Source of the DNA: Dysidea avara
Lineage: Eukaryota > Porifera > Demospongiae > Dictyoceratida > Dysideidae
Length of the DNA stretch: 64,000 nt
Direction of reading: 5' to 3'
Assembly (NCBI RefSeq): GCF_963678975.1
Contig: NC_089280.1
Coordinates: forward strand, 15,660,780-15,724,779
The notes under the pieces are model-generated. The model was not told the DNA's origin. It ran no database searches and saw only the letters and a list, made by a program, of their open reading frames with translations. Positions 53,103 to 64,000 of this stretch are shown here, piece after piece (position 1 is the stretch's first letter; each line of letters begins with the position of its first letter). The position numbers and the translations under genes are program-made.

Positions 53103-53992
53103 TCATTTCCCCTTAACAGTTCCTCGATGACTGCCAGTTTCCATGTGATCCGTGGAGTGTCATCGTGTATCAAGACTACATCACCTGGCTTGATCCTTTG
53201 GACATTGTTTCCTGAGGTTCTGTGGTATTCCCTGAGTGACGTTAAATATTCGTGTCTCCAACGGGATTTGAAATGGTTGAGGAGGAAGGCTTGTAACTGT
53301 GCCCTTCGAGTCACATCAGTCAAGTTACCAAAGGTAGGGTCATTCAGCTCTTGTTCCTCGATCACTTCATGTGGCAGTGATACTATGCGACGGCCATGTA
53401 ACAAGTGGGCTGGAGTCAATGGTTCCAGATCATCAATGTCTGGGGAGATGTGGGTTAAGGATCTGTCATTGAGGATAGCTTCCACTTCCACCACTAGTGT
53501 CTGTAAAACTGTTAGTGTTACTCTTGATCGCCCGAGGACCTTCTTCAGTGCCATCTTCGTGAGTCCGATGAGACACTCCCACCAGCCGCCATACCAAGGT
53601 GCACGCTTGGGTATAAACTGCCACTGAACACCACGTCTTCCTAGCATCTCTGTGAGGTGATCAGACTGTAGAAGATGTTGTAGCTCATCAGCTGCTGAAG
53701 AATATGTCGAAGCATTGTCTGAGACTAATACTTGTGGCAGGGATCTGTGGCTGGCAAAACGCCTGAAAGCTAGCATAAAGGTCTCCACTGATAGGTTTGT
53801 TACGATTTCTAGGTGTATTGCCTGAGTGGTGGCACACGTGAACAGGCAAATGTATATCTTCATCTCAATGTGGGATTGACGCACATACATTGCTCCCATG
53901 AAATCAATGTCTGTAACAGAGAATGGCTTACAGTCACGTGTTCTGATGTCAGGTAGAGGTGGAGGATCAGGGATGGTGTAGGATTTTCCCAT
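53103..53992 (-). pseudogene. Integrase core of the BEL/Pao element
   Basis: Contains the DDE triad in order: Asp in VTDIDFMGAMYV, Asp in VLVSDNASTY and Glu in APWYGGWWECLIGLTK. GDVVLIHDD and ITWKLAVIEEL of the C-terminal domain follow. The reading frame runs on into a nested MITE at 53102, so its last 40 or so residues are MITE-derived. The genuine C-terminal tail resumes at 52877. Confidence 0.9.
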
Positions 53993-54067
53993 ATGTCTAC
54001 GACATGTGGTACAGCGGCGGAGAAGTGACTTAACACATTGTCTACCGGTTGGAATCCAGAACTTCTG

Positions 54068-55112
54068 TCATATCACAGTCAATGTGGCATTAGTCCCAGC
54101 ATGAAATAGTTGAGTGTGTGTCCTCAGGATCACCAGTGAAGTAAACATATGCTTCGGTGGTAGCAGTAGGGGAAACTTGGTAGCTGAACTCAGAGGAGCG
54201 TTGTGGATTCTACCACGACAGCGAATTAGACCATCAACATCAAGAAAGAGACGTAGTTGTCGAATTAGGGTTGTGCGTTTCTGGGATGGTGACTTGGAAG
54301 TAAGATTGGTGAGTTCACTACTGTAGACTTCAAACTGACACTGTTTCACCCATGTCATTTCAGCACTAAGTAATTCTGGGGCCTGTGAGTCTGTCCTGGG
54401 GCTGTTTCCGACAACTGACACTAAACCAGAACATGTAGGTTGTAACTGCCAACAGCTTTGAGAGTGTGCTATAGTGTGATATATCAATGACACATTGTAT
54501 ACCTGTGGATTCTGGTGACACTGAAGTAGATGGCTGGAAATCTGTTGCAGTGATGGCCAATGCTTGTAGCTCAATGGTGGGAGAGAACTCCCAGGTGGGC
54601 CAACTGGTATGAAATGGCAGCCATTGCGGCCCACGATTCCACAATGTAGATGACTTGAGCTGTGAGGAGGTGATGCCTCTTGTTAACAAATCGGCTGGGT
54701 TGTCCCCTGTTGGACAAAATCTCCAAGAGTCTACTCCAGTAACAGCAAGAATCTCTGTAACACAATGAGCAACAAACACATTATTCCGTTTCTCACCTCT
54801 CAACCAGTGGAGTACGATCTGGCTATCTGTCCAAAAGTGAATAGAGCAACTGAGGGATTTGAATGCAGTAGAGATAAAATTACACAACTTGGCAGCAGTG
54901 AGTGCACCCATGAGCTCCAATTTGGGCAATGTGAGTTGTTTAAGAGGTGCTACTCTAGATTTTGCCATTACAAAGGATACGTCACTTTCCCTACAAAGGA
55001 AGGCCACTGCTCCATAAGTTAGAGGACTAGCGTCAGCAAACACATGGAGTTGGTGAGGTTGACTGGCTATTGTATTCTTAGGAAAATACTGTCTGGGGAT
55101 AACCAAGTCCAT
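54068..55112 (-). pseudogene. RNase H and integrase N-terminal segment of the BEL/Pao element
   Basis: 55112-54366 encodes an RNase H-like block of the A17-peptidase-linked BEL/Pao type: HVFADASPLTYGAVAF, LPKLELMGALTAAKL, FWTDSQIVLHWLRG and DNPADLLTRGI. A frame change near 54400-54600 leads into the pre-integrase region, LFLDVDGLIRCRGRIHNAPL and KHMFTSLVILRTHTQLFHAG (zinc-binding His residues). Confidence 0.85.
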
Positions 55113-55118
55113 AGCTTC

Positions 55119-56408
55119 TCAGATGTCATGAGCTATTTCTAACCATTGTTGCTGATCTTCATCAGTTAGTGGTTCATCCCATTGAACATTGCACTGCCAC
55201 AATTTCTGCATAAATATCTTGGCCTTGATTGTTACTGGCGACAGAAGCCCTAGCGGGTCAAAAACCTTGGATGATTCACATAACACATCACGTTTGGTAA
55301 CTAATGAGGTGGCAGCAGGTAGGGGTGACTTAGTGGTGAGAGATAAAGCATCAGTATGGGTATTCCACTGCAGACCCAGAACATTCACTGGATTGTTGTC
55401 ATCATGCACTCCTTCCTTGGATGCTTGGTCAGTAATTACTTGACTGTTGGATGCCCAGCTCCTCAGATTGAATCGTGCATCCTTCATGACAGATCGAGCA
55501 GTGACATAGCGATGATGAGCTTCATCTACTGACTGGCACCCAGATACAATGTTGTCTTGTGAGCATATCATGTGCTACGGTATTCCTGTACTTAGACAAA
55601 TGGTAATGCAGAGTAGCATTCAACATAAATGGCGAACAGACAGCTCCAAACAATACAACCTTAAATCTATAAGTCTGTAACTCACTATCTGGATCTGATG
55701 GGTTGCTCAACCATAAGAATCTGATCCAGTCTCTGTCATCCTTGTGGAGCCATATATGTAGAAACGCCTTCTCAATGTCTGTGCAGAATCCAATTGGGTG
55801 CAGCCGGAAATGTAAAATGATGGAGCAGAGGTCGTTCAGCTGAGGTTCACCAGTGTGTAGACATTCATTCAGACTGGGTTGCTCCTTGGATTGCTGGCAG
55901 CTGCAGTCGTACACTGTGCGAAGTGGAGTTGTTGGTGAATCCTTCCAGACAGAATGATGTGGAATATAGTGGCATTGCTTGGAGCCTGTTGCAGAATCAA
56001 TTTTCTCAATGAAACCACGATGTTCCTGGTCTGTGATGATCTCATGATATTTACTGAGTAAAGAGGGAGTCTGTGCCAGCTTACGTGCTAGTGCTCTGGT
56101 TTGATGAGCACATGTTGAGAAGTAGATAGGAAGGGATCGGTGGCTATCTTTCCATGGAAAGTGGGCACTGTAGGACCCATCTGGTAACTGTTTGTAATGT
56201 ACTACTCTAGGAATGTGTTGGCGGACTCGTCTCTGGGAGAGATACCAAGTGATTCTACTGACCAAAACTGTTGTAAATCAGGTTCAGGAATAGACTGTGT
56301 AGCCACATGAAACACTGTAGATGTACTGTGTGGGGTAGCTGTCCTCATTGGTCCAGAGAGAAGGTAACCGAGCTTGGATCTCATTGCTGTAGGACCATTG
56401 CCTCTCAC
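55119..56408 (-). pseudogene. Reverse-transcriptase segment of the BEL/Pao element, broken
   Basis: Fragments read IDSATGSKQCHYIPHHSVWK, TTPLRTVYDCSC, SLNECLHTGEPQLNDL, FCTDIEKAFLHIWL and FRFN-like RFKVVLFGAVCSPFMLNAT, in the order of BEL/Pao reverse transcriptases. The frame changes near 55550, exactly where the Tyr-x-Asp-Asp active site should be; the downstream frame begins with CSQDNIVSG. The enzyme would copy element RNA to DNA. Confidence 0.85.
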
Positions 56409-56572
56409 GATATGATTCTCAACTATATCCCAATAATGATGGATCTCATTGCTGTAGGACCATTGCCTCTCACGATATGATTCTCAACTATATCCCAATA
56501 ATGATGGATCTCATTGCTGTAGGACCATTGCCTCTCACGATATGATTCTCAACTATATCCCAATAATGATCT
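56378..56572. repeat. Three perfect copies of a 65-bp unit inside the BEL/Pao element
   Basis: The unit runs from TGGATCTCATTGCTGTAGG to CCCAATAATGA and is repeated three times head to tail, between the gag and reverse-transcriptase segments, probably in the protease coding area. Confidence 0.9.
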
Positions 56573-56599
56573 GCCCCAATCAGTAATGATATAGTGAAC

Positions 56600-58035
56600 T
56601 GCTCTGAGGATGCAACAGGATGACCAGACGTAAACCAGTTAAATGAGGAAAGTTAGCAAGGGAGCTCTGATTAACATTGTGAATTGGTGCAGCGATGGTT
56701 GGAACTATTAGCACTGTTAACGGGATTAATTGGCCTGAGAGAGTGTGGAGGTGGATCACACCTGCTTCAAATTGACTGGTACAGCTATTCTGTGTTCCAA
56801 ATGTGGAAATTGACAGACCACAAAGTCCTTGTGGGTTTGACAGGTGGTAAGAACATCACAATTCAGGGGAGAGTGAGAGCCTTTGCAGTAGGCACATGTG
56901 CGTTGCTTGGTACACTATATCGTGGTGTAAGACTTGTTGCCTTACTGGTACCAGTGTGGAATGTAGCTGTATGATGTAGGTTCTGAGGGAGGTGGCCTGT
57001 AGTGATTTCAGCCTCGAACACCCTAACTTCCATACGTATGGCTTCTTGGAGTCCTTGTAAGTCCCATTCGTCATTGTCATGCTCCCTCACCATATTCTTC
57101 CTGGTCTTTGGTGGCAGCTTATTGAGGATGACAGAAACCAGTAGGTCACCATACGAGTCTGTGTACTTGCCTAATGTAGTCAGACTACGTACATGCTTCT
57201 CGATGGTATCACTAAATGACTGCAAACTAGTTAGGGAATTGAAAGGTTTAGGTAGATCCAAGAGTGCCTGCAGGTGGACTTTCTGTAGTTTATGCAATTG
57301 GCCATATCGTTCCTTTAGGAGAGCTACTGAGTTTTCATAATTGTCACTTGTTAGTGAGAGTCCCATAATGACATGTGATGCATCTCCACGTAACTGTGAT
57401 CTCAGGTAATTGAGTTTTTGAACTCCAGGTATTGTAGGGTTTGAATTTACTGCTGCATCAAATCCATCCCAAAATGCTTGCCACTCTAGTGGATCACCTG
57501 AAAAGGTGGGAAGATCAAGCCTGGGCAGGCATACAGTACAGTTAGATCCATGAGGTGGATCAGTGCGGGGTGTGACAGAAGCCTCTGTAGTCTGTGCACT
57601 ATTTCTGAGGTTGGTTGTATGCTGGGTGGAATAAGTTCTGTGCAGTTCTCTGTCAATAAGGGTTCAGTTTGTGCGTGAGATGTGGGAGGATGGCTGAGTG
57701 GTAATGATGTGGGTCCTTGAAATTTCTGTAGAAGTTGTTTGAGTCGTGCTATTGTTCTTGAAATTTCTGCATCGATTTCCTCAGATTCTATCACTTCAGC
57801 TTCCAGTTCTGTTTCTTCTACACACAAGGCCCAAGAGCTGTGTATCCAACTCAGCGAGTTTTGTCCTCTTCCCGTCCAGTTGAGCGATTAAGTCTGTTAT
57901 TGTGACACTATCATCCGCTTCAGGGGAATTGCTGCTGCATCGTTCCAGTATCTCTCCGGCAGAGCTAAAGAGGCGCTTGAGGTGCGCCCTGTATCCTCGA
58001 CGTGATTGAATTAGATGTTCGGGGTCCTCCGCCAT
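56600..58035 (-). pseudogene. gag of the BEL/Pao element (DUF1759 and zinc knuckle), frameshifted
   Basis: Begins at the ATG at 58035 (MAEDPEHLIQSRRGY). The frame changes near 57810 and again near 57480. The DUF1759 block lies at 57366-57000 (QSFSDTIEKHVRSLTTLGKY, LPPKTRKNMVREHD), followed near 56900-56860 by a CX2CX3HX4C zinc knuckle, CAYCKGSHSPLNC. It corresponds to the gag at 1-1363. The role is packaging of element RNA. Confidence 0.85.
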
Positions 58036-58203
58036 AGTCTTCTTCTGACAGCTATATGGGGATACAGCGAACAATTGTTCCACACAAACGATTCGCTTGC
58101 CTTACGGGGTACCGTTAATCTGCCGCGGTACCACGACGTTTGAGTAGCGGGTTACAAGGGGCGTAAGACACAACGAATCGTATCCTGGTCACAGCACCAG
58201 TAA

Positions 58204-58385
58204 TATGAGGGGTTGGCAGTGATAGTAGCAGTTCGTCTGCATGGATAAACTGGAGGATTACTTCGCCCTTGACGGATAGTACTAAGCCAGCAACACGTCC
58301 ATATTGTTCAGTAATACACACGTGATCTACATTACATCATATATAATAGGCCTAAGTTATATTACATAATAGTTAGTCTGTGACA
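58204..58385 (-). repeat. 5' LTR of the BEL/Pao element
   Basis: 182 bp, paired with 52431-52617. The primer-binding site begins 4 bp inside it. Confidence 0.92.
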
Positions 58386-58622
58386 ATTGTTGAAGGGTTT
58401 ATGAAAAAAGGATATCAGCTACTTCATAAATATATGTACATTAGCAAGTTGGATTAACCTTTTCCTATAGTCTGATCAATAACCTGTGGGTATGAACTTA
58501 TAGTAGCACACCTTTGTACTTTTCAACTAATTCATTGTCTTTTAACAGATAAGGTCTTCACTGAGTAGAACAGTATGACAGTTAGACCTTCCTATATGGA
58601 GATATAAAAGATTTTATTGCCT

Positions 58623-59682
58623 GTGTACCACTCTGCGTGGGCAGTTCAAAGGCACCGCCAGTGCCATAATTTGTATATTGCACTGCTGCAGACTGCAGCG
58701 AGTGCATTATAACTTATAATGCACTGGTTGTGGTTTTGTAGACCACAACGAGTGCATTATAAGTTATAATGCACCGACTGCAGTGCAATATACAGATATT
58801 GCACTGGCTGCAGTTTTGTGCAGCATAGCACAAGTGCCGGTGGAGAAGACCACTACGACACCTCACCTAATAGGTGGAAAGACACTTCACAGATCACTTG
58901 AATTCTTTTATAGCCTGACATGTAAAGGTCGATTGTGGGCCATAACGTCACCAATTCGTATAATGTTTACAAGCAGCCAATGGCGATCGAAAAAGCCAAC
59001 GCGGGTGGCCACAACTCTAGTCTACACACATATATATATATATATATAAACGTACTTATACACCTTACTAGTCTGGTGCCACCTTAGCCCAAATTAAACT
59101 ATAGTCCACTTCGACAATGACTCAATAAAACAAATATATTCTAAATAATACTAACCTTTACGTTCGATTGTGGGAACCAGTTTTGTCATGCCACCAGATT
59201 CGAGTTTAGCCAGTGTGAATAGTAAGAATTAGACTAGTATCGTTTAGTAGTTTACTTAAACTGTCTATTTAGCTGCTTTTTTTTGCTCGAGAGAATCACT
59301 GGTGATTAGTCTGGTGCTTAGTCTATATGGCACACTGGCATGCTGAGCACTACATGATGAGAGTCGAACAGCGAATGCAGGTTAGTGATATAACCCATAG
59401 CGTACTAGCTTTCAATATCTCAGGTGGCTGCATTATTGCAGGGGGAACGTCATCGCAACGTCTGGCTTGGCTACCCACAATCGATGTTAGAAACCTGGCC
59501 TTTATAAGTGTTACAGCTGTCTTGTGAGACTCTCCCCACCTATTAGGTGAGTGGTACATAACAGTTATACAACGTGCACTCGTGCTCTGCCTGTATAAAC
59601 GCACTTGCCTTCGGGCCTGATGGCCCTCAGGCTCGTGCGTTTATATCAGGCAGAGCACTCGTGGCCGTTGTATAACTATATA
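58623..59682. mobile_element. Palindrome-rich composite insertion in unit B
   Basis: About 1.06 kb absent from A (empty site near 40055). It contains GTGCATTATAACTTATAATGCAC twice (near 58703 and 58752), CACCTAATAGGTG palindromes near 58865 and 59540, a (TA)n run at 59029-59048 and a long hairpin at 59560-59675 whose arms include GAGTGC/GCACTC and TGCGTTTATA. No ORF with recognisable content. It probably consists of two or more nested MITEs. Confidence 0.7.
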
Positions 59683-60192
59683 ATAAAGACAATGCAAGTC
59701 CTCGAAGACTCTACATAACAGACTTGTAGGCTTTAGAAGAAACCATTTCATAGTGTTCTCTCCATGATAATGAATTAGTGAAAGGCAGGTTATATAGGAC
59801 TGAGGTTATCTTGCATTGCCAGCTATTTTGCTGGCAGTGAGAACAATGCAGTATAGAGTCAACATTCAAAAAATGTTATGCTACTTCTAAAAACCGAGGG
59901 CCATGGAGCTATTTATCTAATAGGTTTTGTTTTGTTATAATGCATACATGCAGGATTATCACATTAATAAAGTTATATTAATTTTGTATGCTGTAATTAG
60001 TGTCATATTTTTCATAATTCTCTAATTATGTTGCTATGCACTGCTAAAGAAGCACTATTCAAGCAAACAACATATTATGCATAGAAGTATGTTTATGTGC
60101 TTCTTTCTTGTAAATTCTCTCTCAAGGCTGTCCTTAATTTTTGTTTCATATTACCTTTCAACTCAAAGGGATATGCTATATCTGGTAGGTAG
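59683..60192. other. Unit B non-coding region between two insertions
   Basis: Copy of about 40057-40525 with small indels. No gene recognised. Confidence 0.5.
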
Positions 60193-60549
60193 TAGAGATG
60201 CAACGATACAGTGTATAGACGTATCGATATATTGCCTCTGGTGTATCACGATACAGCGATATATTGCGCGATACAAAGTGGAGTCTAGCAATGGTCTATG
60301 TTGTTTTTTAATTTTGTTTTTTGTTTTTTAAGAGAAATAAGTGAGCTAATTTTTCTTTGAGAAGCATTACATACTACTCAGTTTAACCACAATGTACAAT
60401 AATTTGATTGTCAGCCATGTTAACAAGCCATGATATGTCAATATATCATGATACGCGATATATCGATACGGTTTGACTTTGTATCGATACAGTGACATTG
60501 TCTTAAAACGATACAATACGCGATATATTGATATATTGTTGCATCTCTA
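60193..60549. mobile_element. hAT-like MITE in unit B
   Basis: 357 bp with ends TAGAGATGCAACGATA and TATTGTTGCATCTCTA, flanked by GTAGGTAG on both sides (60185-60192 and 60550-60557). It is absent from A. The interior is made of ATCGATACGTAT and GATATATCG words in both orientations. Confidence 0.9.
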
Positions 60550-62207
60550 GTAGGTAGCCTACGAGGTGTGCACCATTTTTTTTTCAGTTGTTACACACAT
60601 GTAAAACCCAAAGGGAAGGTAGTTCACAAAGTCTATAGAGAATCACCACACCTGTATTTCAGACCGCCAAAAAGAAACCACCTCAGAACAAAGCTTACCT
60701 TTGCGGTAGTCTAATACAGACTTAGATTCTTACATGCTTGCTGTTTTTACCATTTAACAGTTTTACTCGTGTGGGTGCATACAGACAAACATAGATGTTA
60801 GGATATGGATATGAACAAAGGCCTAGTGCCTAAACTTATTTTTGCATAGTTTATCCTGTGTTTGTATGTCCATAAACGAATAATAATATAGGTACAGACA
60901 TATTCCAGTCACAGCAGATGGGCTGTGGGATGCTCACTTGGTGTGTGTTGCAGATTGTGCATTTGTTGTCAGTAGCAGATCTTTGTGGATGAAAATGGTT
61001 AGTGAAATTTCTTTGTAGCAGCAACAGTGAAATACAGCACTTTCCAGATGTTGCCCTTGGAAGATGGGAGACTAATGAGCTTGCATTTCTGGCCTGAACA
61101 CTATTCACTTAAACCATCTGTGCTAGAGACATTACAGTGAATAGGTGCATCACTGCACTATACTGTACACCATCTAACATCACTTGTCATGTTGTTAGGA
61201 AATCCAACCACCATTATATGCACAGATGGTCTTCTTTGGTGATACAGTCTGGGCACCACAACTGAGGTCCATCAATACCCTAATTAAGATAACTTTGCAT
61301 GCTAAAGATATCTTATCACCAAAAGGTGCCCAGTTTCTACTTTAATTGTTTTGTCACAGTACATACACCTTTATGACTCCCTGTATTCACAGGCTTTAGC
61401 CTTCTCAGAGGTCCCTAGTCGGATAGCATTCACAGATATTAGGTATGAAAGGTACTATACCCATCACAAACAAATTTTCGTTTCCATTTGCCAGCTGACA
61501 GTATGACTGAGGTAGTATTAGTGTTGCACCAATAATTGGTTGAATAATCAGTAACAGCCAATAATGTTTTCTTTTGCAAGTATTGGCCAAGTAGACCAAT
61601 TAACCAAAACCCACAATCAATCATTAACGAACATGTGACAGTAAAGAAAGTGGTGAAGTAAGTGGTAAAGCGTTTATTTGCTGTAACTGTTTAAGGTTGT
61701 TTTTCTGTGAAAAGTATGGTTGCAAGGTTATAGCAAGCTGTGTATATAATTTTCGCTTAGGTTCCTTGGCTATGGGTAAACACCTCATACAGGCTCTGCC
61801 TTCTGTGTACATCCTCCAGTGCCAAACTGGTAAAGAGGATAAGAATAAGAAGAATAAATGTTGACCACCCATGCAATTAGTCAATCGCCCTTTGCAAAGG
61901 GTCTGGAATACACAGTGACTGAGAGTGGCAAAGCTATAGCAAACACTGTAGACGGCTACCCACATATTTAATTACGGTATCACTACAATTGCAATTTCAT
62001 GTAAACTTTCTGCTCCTCCTCCTGCTGTGAAGAATATCAGTTAAATATCAGTATATTGGTTATGGGAATGGGTGAATAATCGATATCGATGAATGTCAAA
62101 ATATGCATATGGTCCTGATATTAGTGCCACACTAGTAAATATTTTGATCCTTGTAATACAGGTGTACATGGCAGATATTATATATGTGTATATTTTAATA
62201 GGAAAAA
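60550..62207. other. Unit B region before the acyltransferase pseudogene
   Basis: Copy of about 40525-42004, with roughly 90 bp extra near 60798-60888 and different indels near 61740-61860. No gene recognised. Confidence 0.5.
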
Positions 62208-64000
62208 ATGATGATAAAGACGTTATATCTACTACTGATTGTAAGCAATGTTATTGCTGCTTTATCACAACACCAATCTTTTCCATTTTCAATTGATGTT
62301 AGTGAGAGCTGTGAAGCAGCAATCCGCAGACTTTCAACATTGGAAGTCACAGAACCAACCTTGATGGCTCAATACTGGGACTCCTGGGGAAAACCAAATC
62401 ACGGTATAATGTATGGTCATACTGTCTTCCTTGGCTACTATGATGAGTGTATTGATTTGAAGAACACAGCAGTGGGTGAAACAAAGTACTGCATTTATAC
62501 AATGGAAATGAACTCTACTACCTTGCTTGATTCCAAAGATAACATTTGCCATTCTGAGGACTGTCCCAAGCCATTGAATTTCAATGCATCAACCAGTATT
62601 GAGATTGGAGTATGTTATCCTTCAGCATGTTCTCCAAATGAATTTGCAACTGTGTTATCAAGGATGGATATCTCCAGTACCACATCAGTGACTGTTGATC
62701 CATTCAATAATGTTTTGGACACTCACATAACAAAACTTACCAGTACCAGTGATGTACCATCATTCTGTCCCCAAACTGATCCAGAGTATGATGGAGGCAC
62801 AGTAGCAGTCATTGTAGTGCTTGCAGTCTTGGTAGGTTTAGTAGTAATTGGGACTAGTTTAGACTTCTTTTCATGGTTGCTTTCCATTTATGAAACTCAA
62901 GGTGGCGATGCAAAAAATATTAAGAAGGATAAAGATGGAGAAAAGTCTGCTGATCTACCAAGTTTGAAGAACTTCATTACAGCTTTTTCCTTATGTAGCA
63001 CTGTTCCTACCCTGTTGAACACAAAGCAATCACCTTCAGTATTAAAAGCTGTCAATGCTATTAAAGTCTTAGCTCTTTTGTGCGAAATTGTGTTCCATGT
63101 TTATTTGCTAAGTAAATTTTCCCCACGTGTTAGCCAGAATATTCCACACTATATCAGTAAATTTCCCACCAAAATAGTTAGTCAACCATTCATGAACATT
63201 ACCTTTGCTGTTGATACGTTTTTTGTTGTAAGTGGTACACTGTCTTCCTATCTAACATTTAAGGACATGGAGAAGCACAAAAGGTTTAGATTTTGGTACT
63301 TTTATATCAACCGATATTTCCGTCTAGCTCCAATGTTGTACTTAGCGACATTTGTTTCCTAGTACATTTCTCACAAGGTGCTTTATGGAGTTTCCCAGAA
63401 GTTGGCTGTTCATTAACCTGGTGGCTTAATGTGTTTTTCATTAATAATTTTATCTTTCCTTTTGCCATATGTGTTGGACCAAGCTGGCATGTTAGTGCTG
63501 ATATGCAACTATTTGTGTTTTCTCCAATATTCATATTGGCGTTATACCATGGAGGATTTGCTGGAGTGATTGTATTGGCTTTGGGAATAGTTGGATCAAC
63601 TGCTACCATTGGAGTTGTTGCTGGCTTTATGGGTGCCATGTATGCCAATCCAGTAATACCGAAACTTTTTGAACAGGCACAATATTTACACATTCAGACT
63701 TTTTATAGAATTATTCCTTATCTGGTTGGTATTCTCTTGGGATACATTCTTTACAAGAAGTATAGCATAGCTAAATTAAAAATCGCCAATTCAACAAAAT
63801 GTTTTATATACATTTTATTGTGGTTTGTAGCAATATTCTTTTGTAGTAATACACTATTTGGAACAATAGGAGAATGCAATGGCACTCGTCCTTTCACTGA
63901 TTTGGAAAATATCATTTTCCTGATGTTTGGAGGATTGGCTTGGAGTATTGGTGTTGCCATCATCATCTATAATTGCAATACTGGCTATGGGGGGCATGGC
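62208..64000 (+). pseudogene. NRF-6-type acyltransferase copy, frameshifted (runs off window)
   Basis: Nearly identical to 42005-44086 for 384 codons. A 10-bp deletion (CAAATTGTTT lost at 63360/63361) then turns TTCGTTTCCTACAAA into TTTGTTTCCTAG, so translation stops before the active-site segment PSWHVSADMQLF. Further differences are a 9-bp in-frame loss near 63625 and an extra G near 63990. The truncated ORF could still give a secreted or single-pass NRF ectodomain protein if expressed. Confidence 0.9.

Larger units (their letters stand above)
52431..58385 (-). mobile_element. Complete BEL/Pao LTR retrotransposon, decayed
   Basis: 5,955 bp. LTRs at 52431-52617 and 58204-58385, target duplication ATTGT on both sides (52426-52430 and 58386-58390), primer-binding site at 58188-58199, and gag, protease/reverse transcriptase, RNase H and integrase in BEL/Pao order on the minus strand. 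Copy A has the empty site with a single ATTGT (near 39822), so the insertion is younger than the duplication. Several frameshifts, an altered reverse-transcriptase active site and a nested MITE make it non-functional. Confidence 0.95.
44801..64000 (+). repeat. Tandem segmental duplication, unit B (continues past window)
   Basis: Matches unit A from the internal 7TM breakpoint to the acyltransferase gene. It is lengthened by insertions at 49728-49764, 50732-51093, 52431-58385, 58623-59682 and 60193-60549, and shortened by loss of the block at 30930-32235 and the non-LTR fragment at 36768-38397. All three of its genes are broken. The distal end lies outside the window. Confidence 0.95.

Noticed and set aside
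53091..53627. 178-codon plus-strand frame
   Set aside because: It is antisense to the BEL/Pao integrase, and its translation has no recognisable motif.

Overview
This is nuclear DNA from an animal. It has a multi-exon gene with canonical GT-AG introns, several of them only 43-60 bp, an AT-rich background, long GT/CA microsatellites, many short inverted-repeat transposons and BEL/Pao retrotransposons. The predicted proteins (an intron-rich ATR kinase, a Cys-rich fibrinogen-like secreted domain, a nose-resistant-to-fluoxetine-type acyltransferase, a family-B-like 7TM protein) and the high MITE load suggest an early-branching marine invertebrate, most likely a sponge. The species is an inference and was not tested by any search.

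Layout. 1-1786: the 5' part of a BEL/Pao retrotransposon on the minus strand (gag, primer-binding site, LTR). 1914-33718: a complete ATR checkpoint-kinase gene on the plus strand, which I resolve into 89 coding exons. The exon lengths sum to 7,743 nt (2,580 codons plus stop) with every junction I checked in phase. It runs from the N-terminal HEAT repeats through FAT and the PI3K-like kinase domain to the FATC terminus. One 5-kb intron (9265-14332) holds a broken antisense fibrinogen-like gene and several repeats. One 6-kb intron (26243-32334) holds an intact, intronless 7TM receptor-like gene in the same orientation (29050-30192). 33719-41900 is mostly repeats, including a 5'-truncated non-LTR retrotransposon with a restriction-like endonuclease domain. 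42005-44086 encodes an intact NRF-6-type membrane acyltransferase.

From about 44801 to the window end, everything from 29461 to 44800 is repeated in the same order and orientation, a tandem segmental duplication with a unit of about 15.3 kb. I call the first copy A and the second copy B. In B the 7TM gene has lost its 5' half and carries frameshifts. The last eleven ATR exons are present without the rest of the gene and carry a frame break. The acyltransferase has a 10-bp deletion that truncates it. B also received new insertions that are absent from A: a complete 5.95-kb BEL/Pao element with 5-bp target duplication, two hAT-like MITEs with 8-bp duplications, a 37-bp perfect foldback with 8-bp duplication, and a 1-kb palindrome-rich block. 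A received the non-LTR fragment and either gained a 1.3-kb block or kept one that B lost. The pair therefore acts as a natural filled-site/empty-site experiment.

The genes do not form one pathway. ATR is a conserved DNA-damage kinase, and the 7TM and acyltransferase genes appear to be neighbours caught up with its 3' end in the duplication. No rRNA, tRNA or CRISPR locus was recognised.
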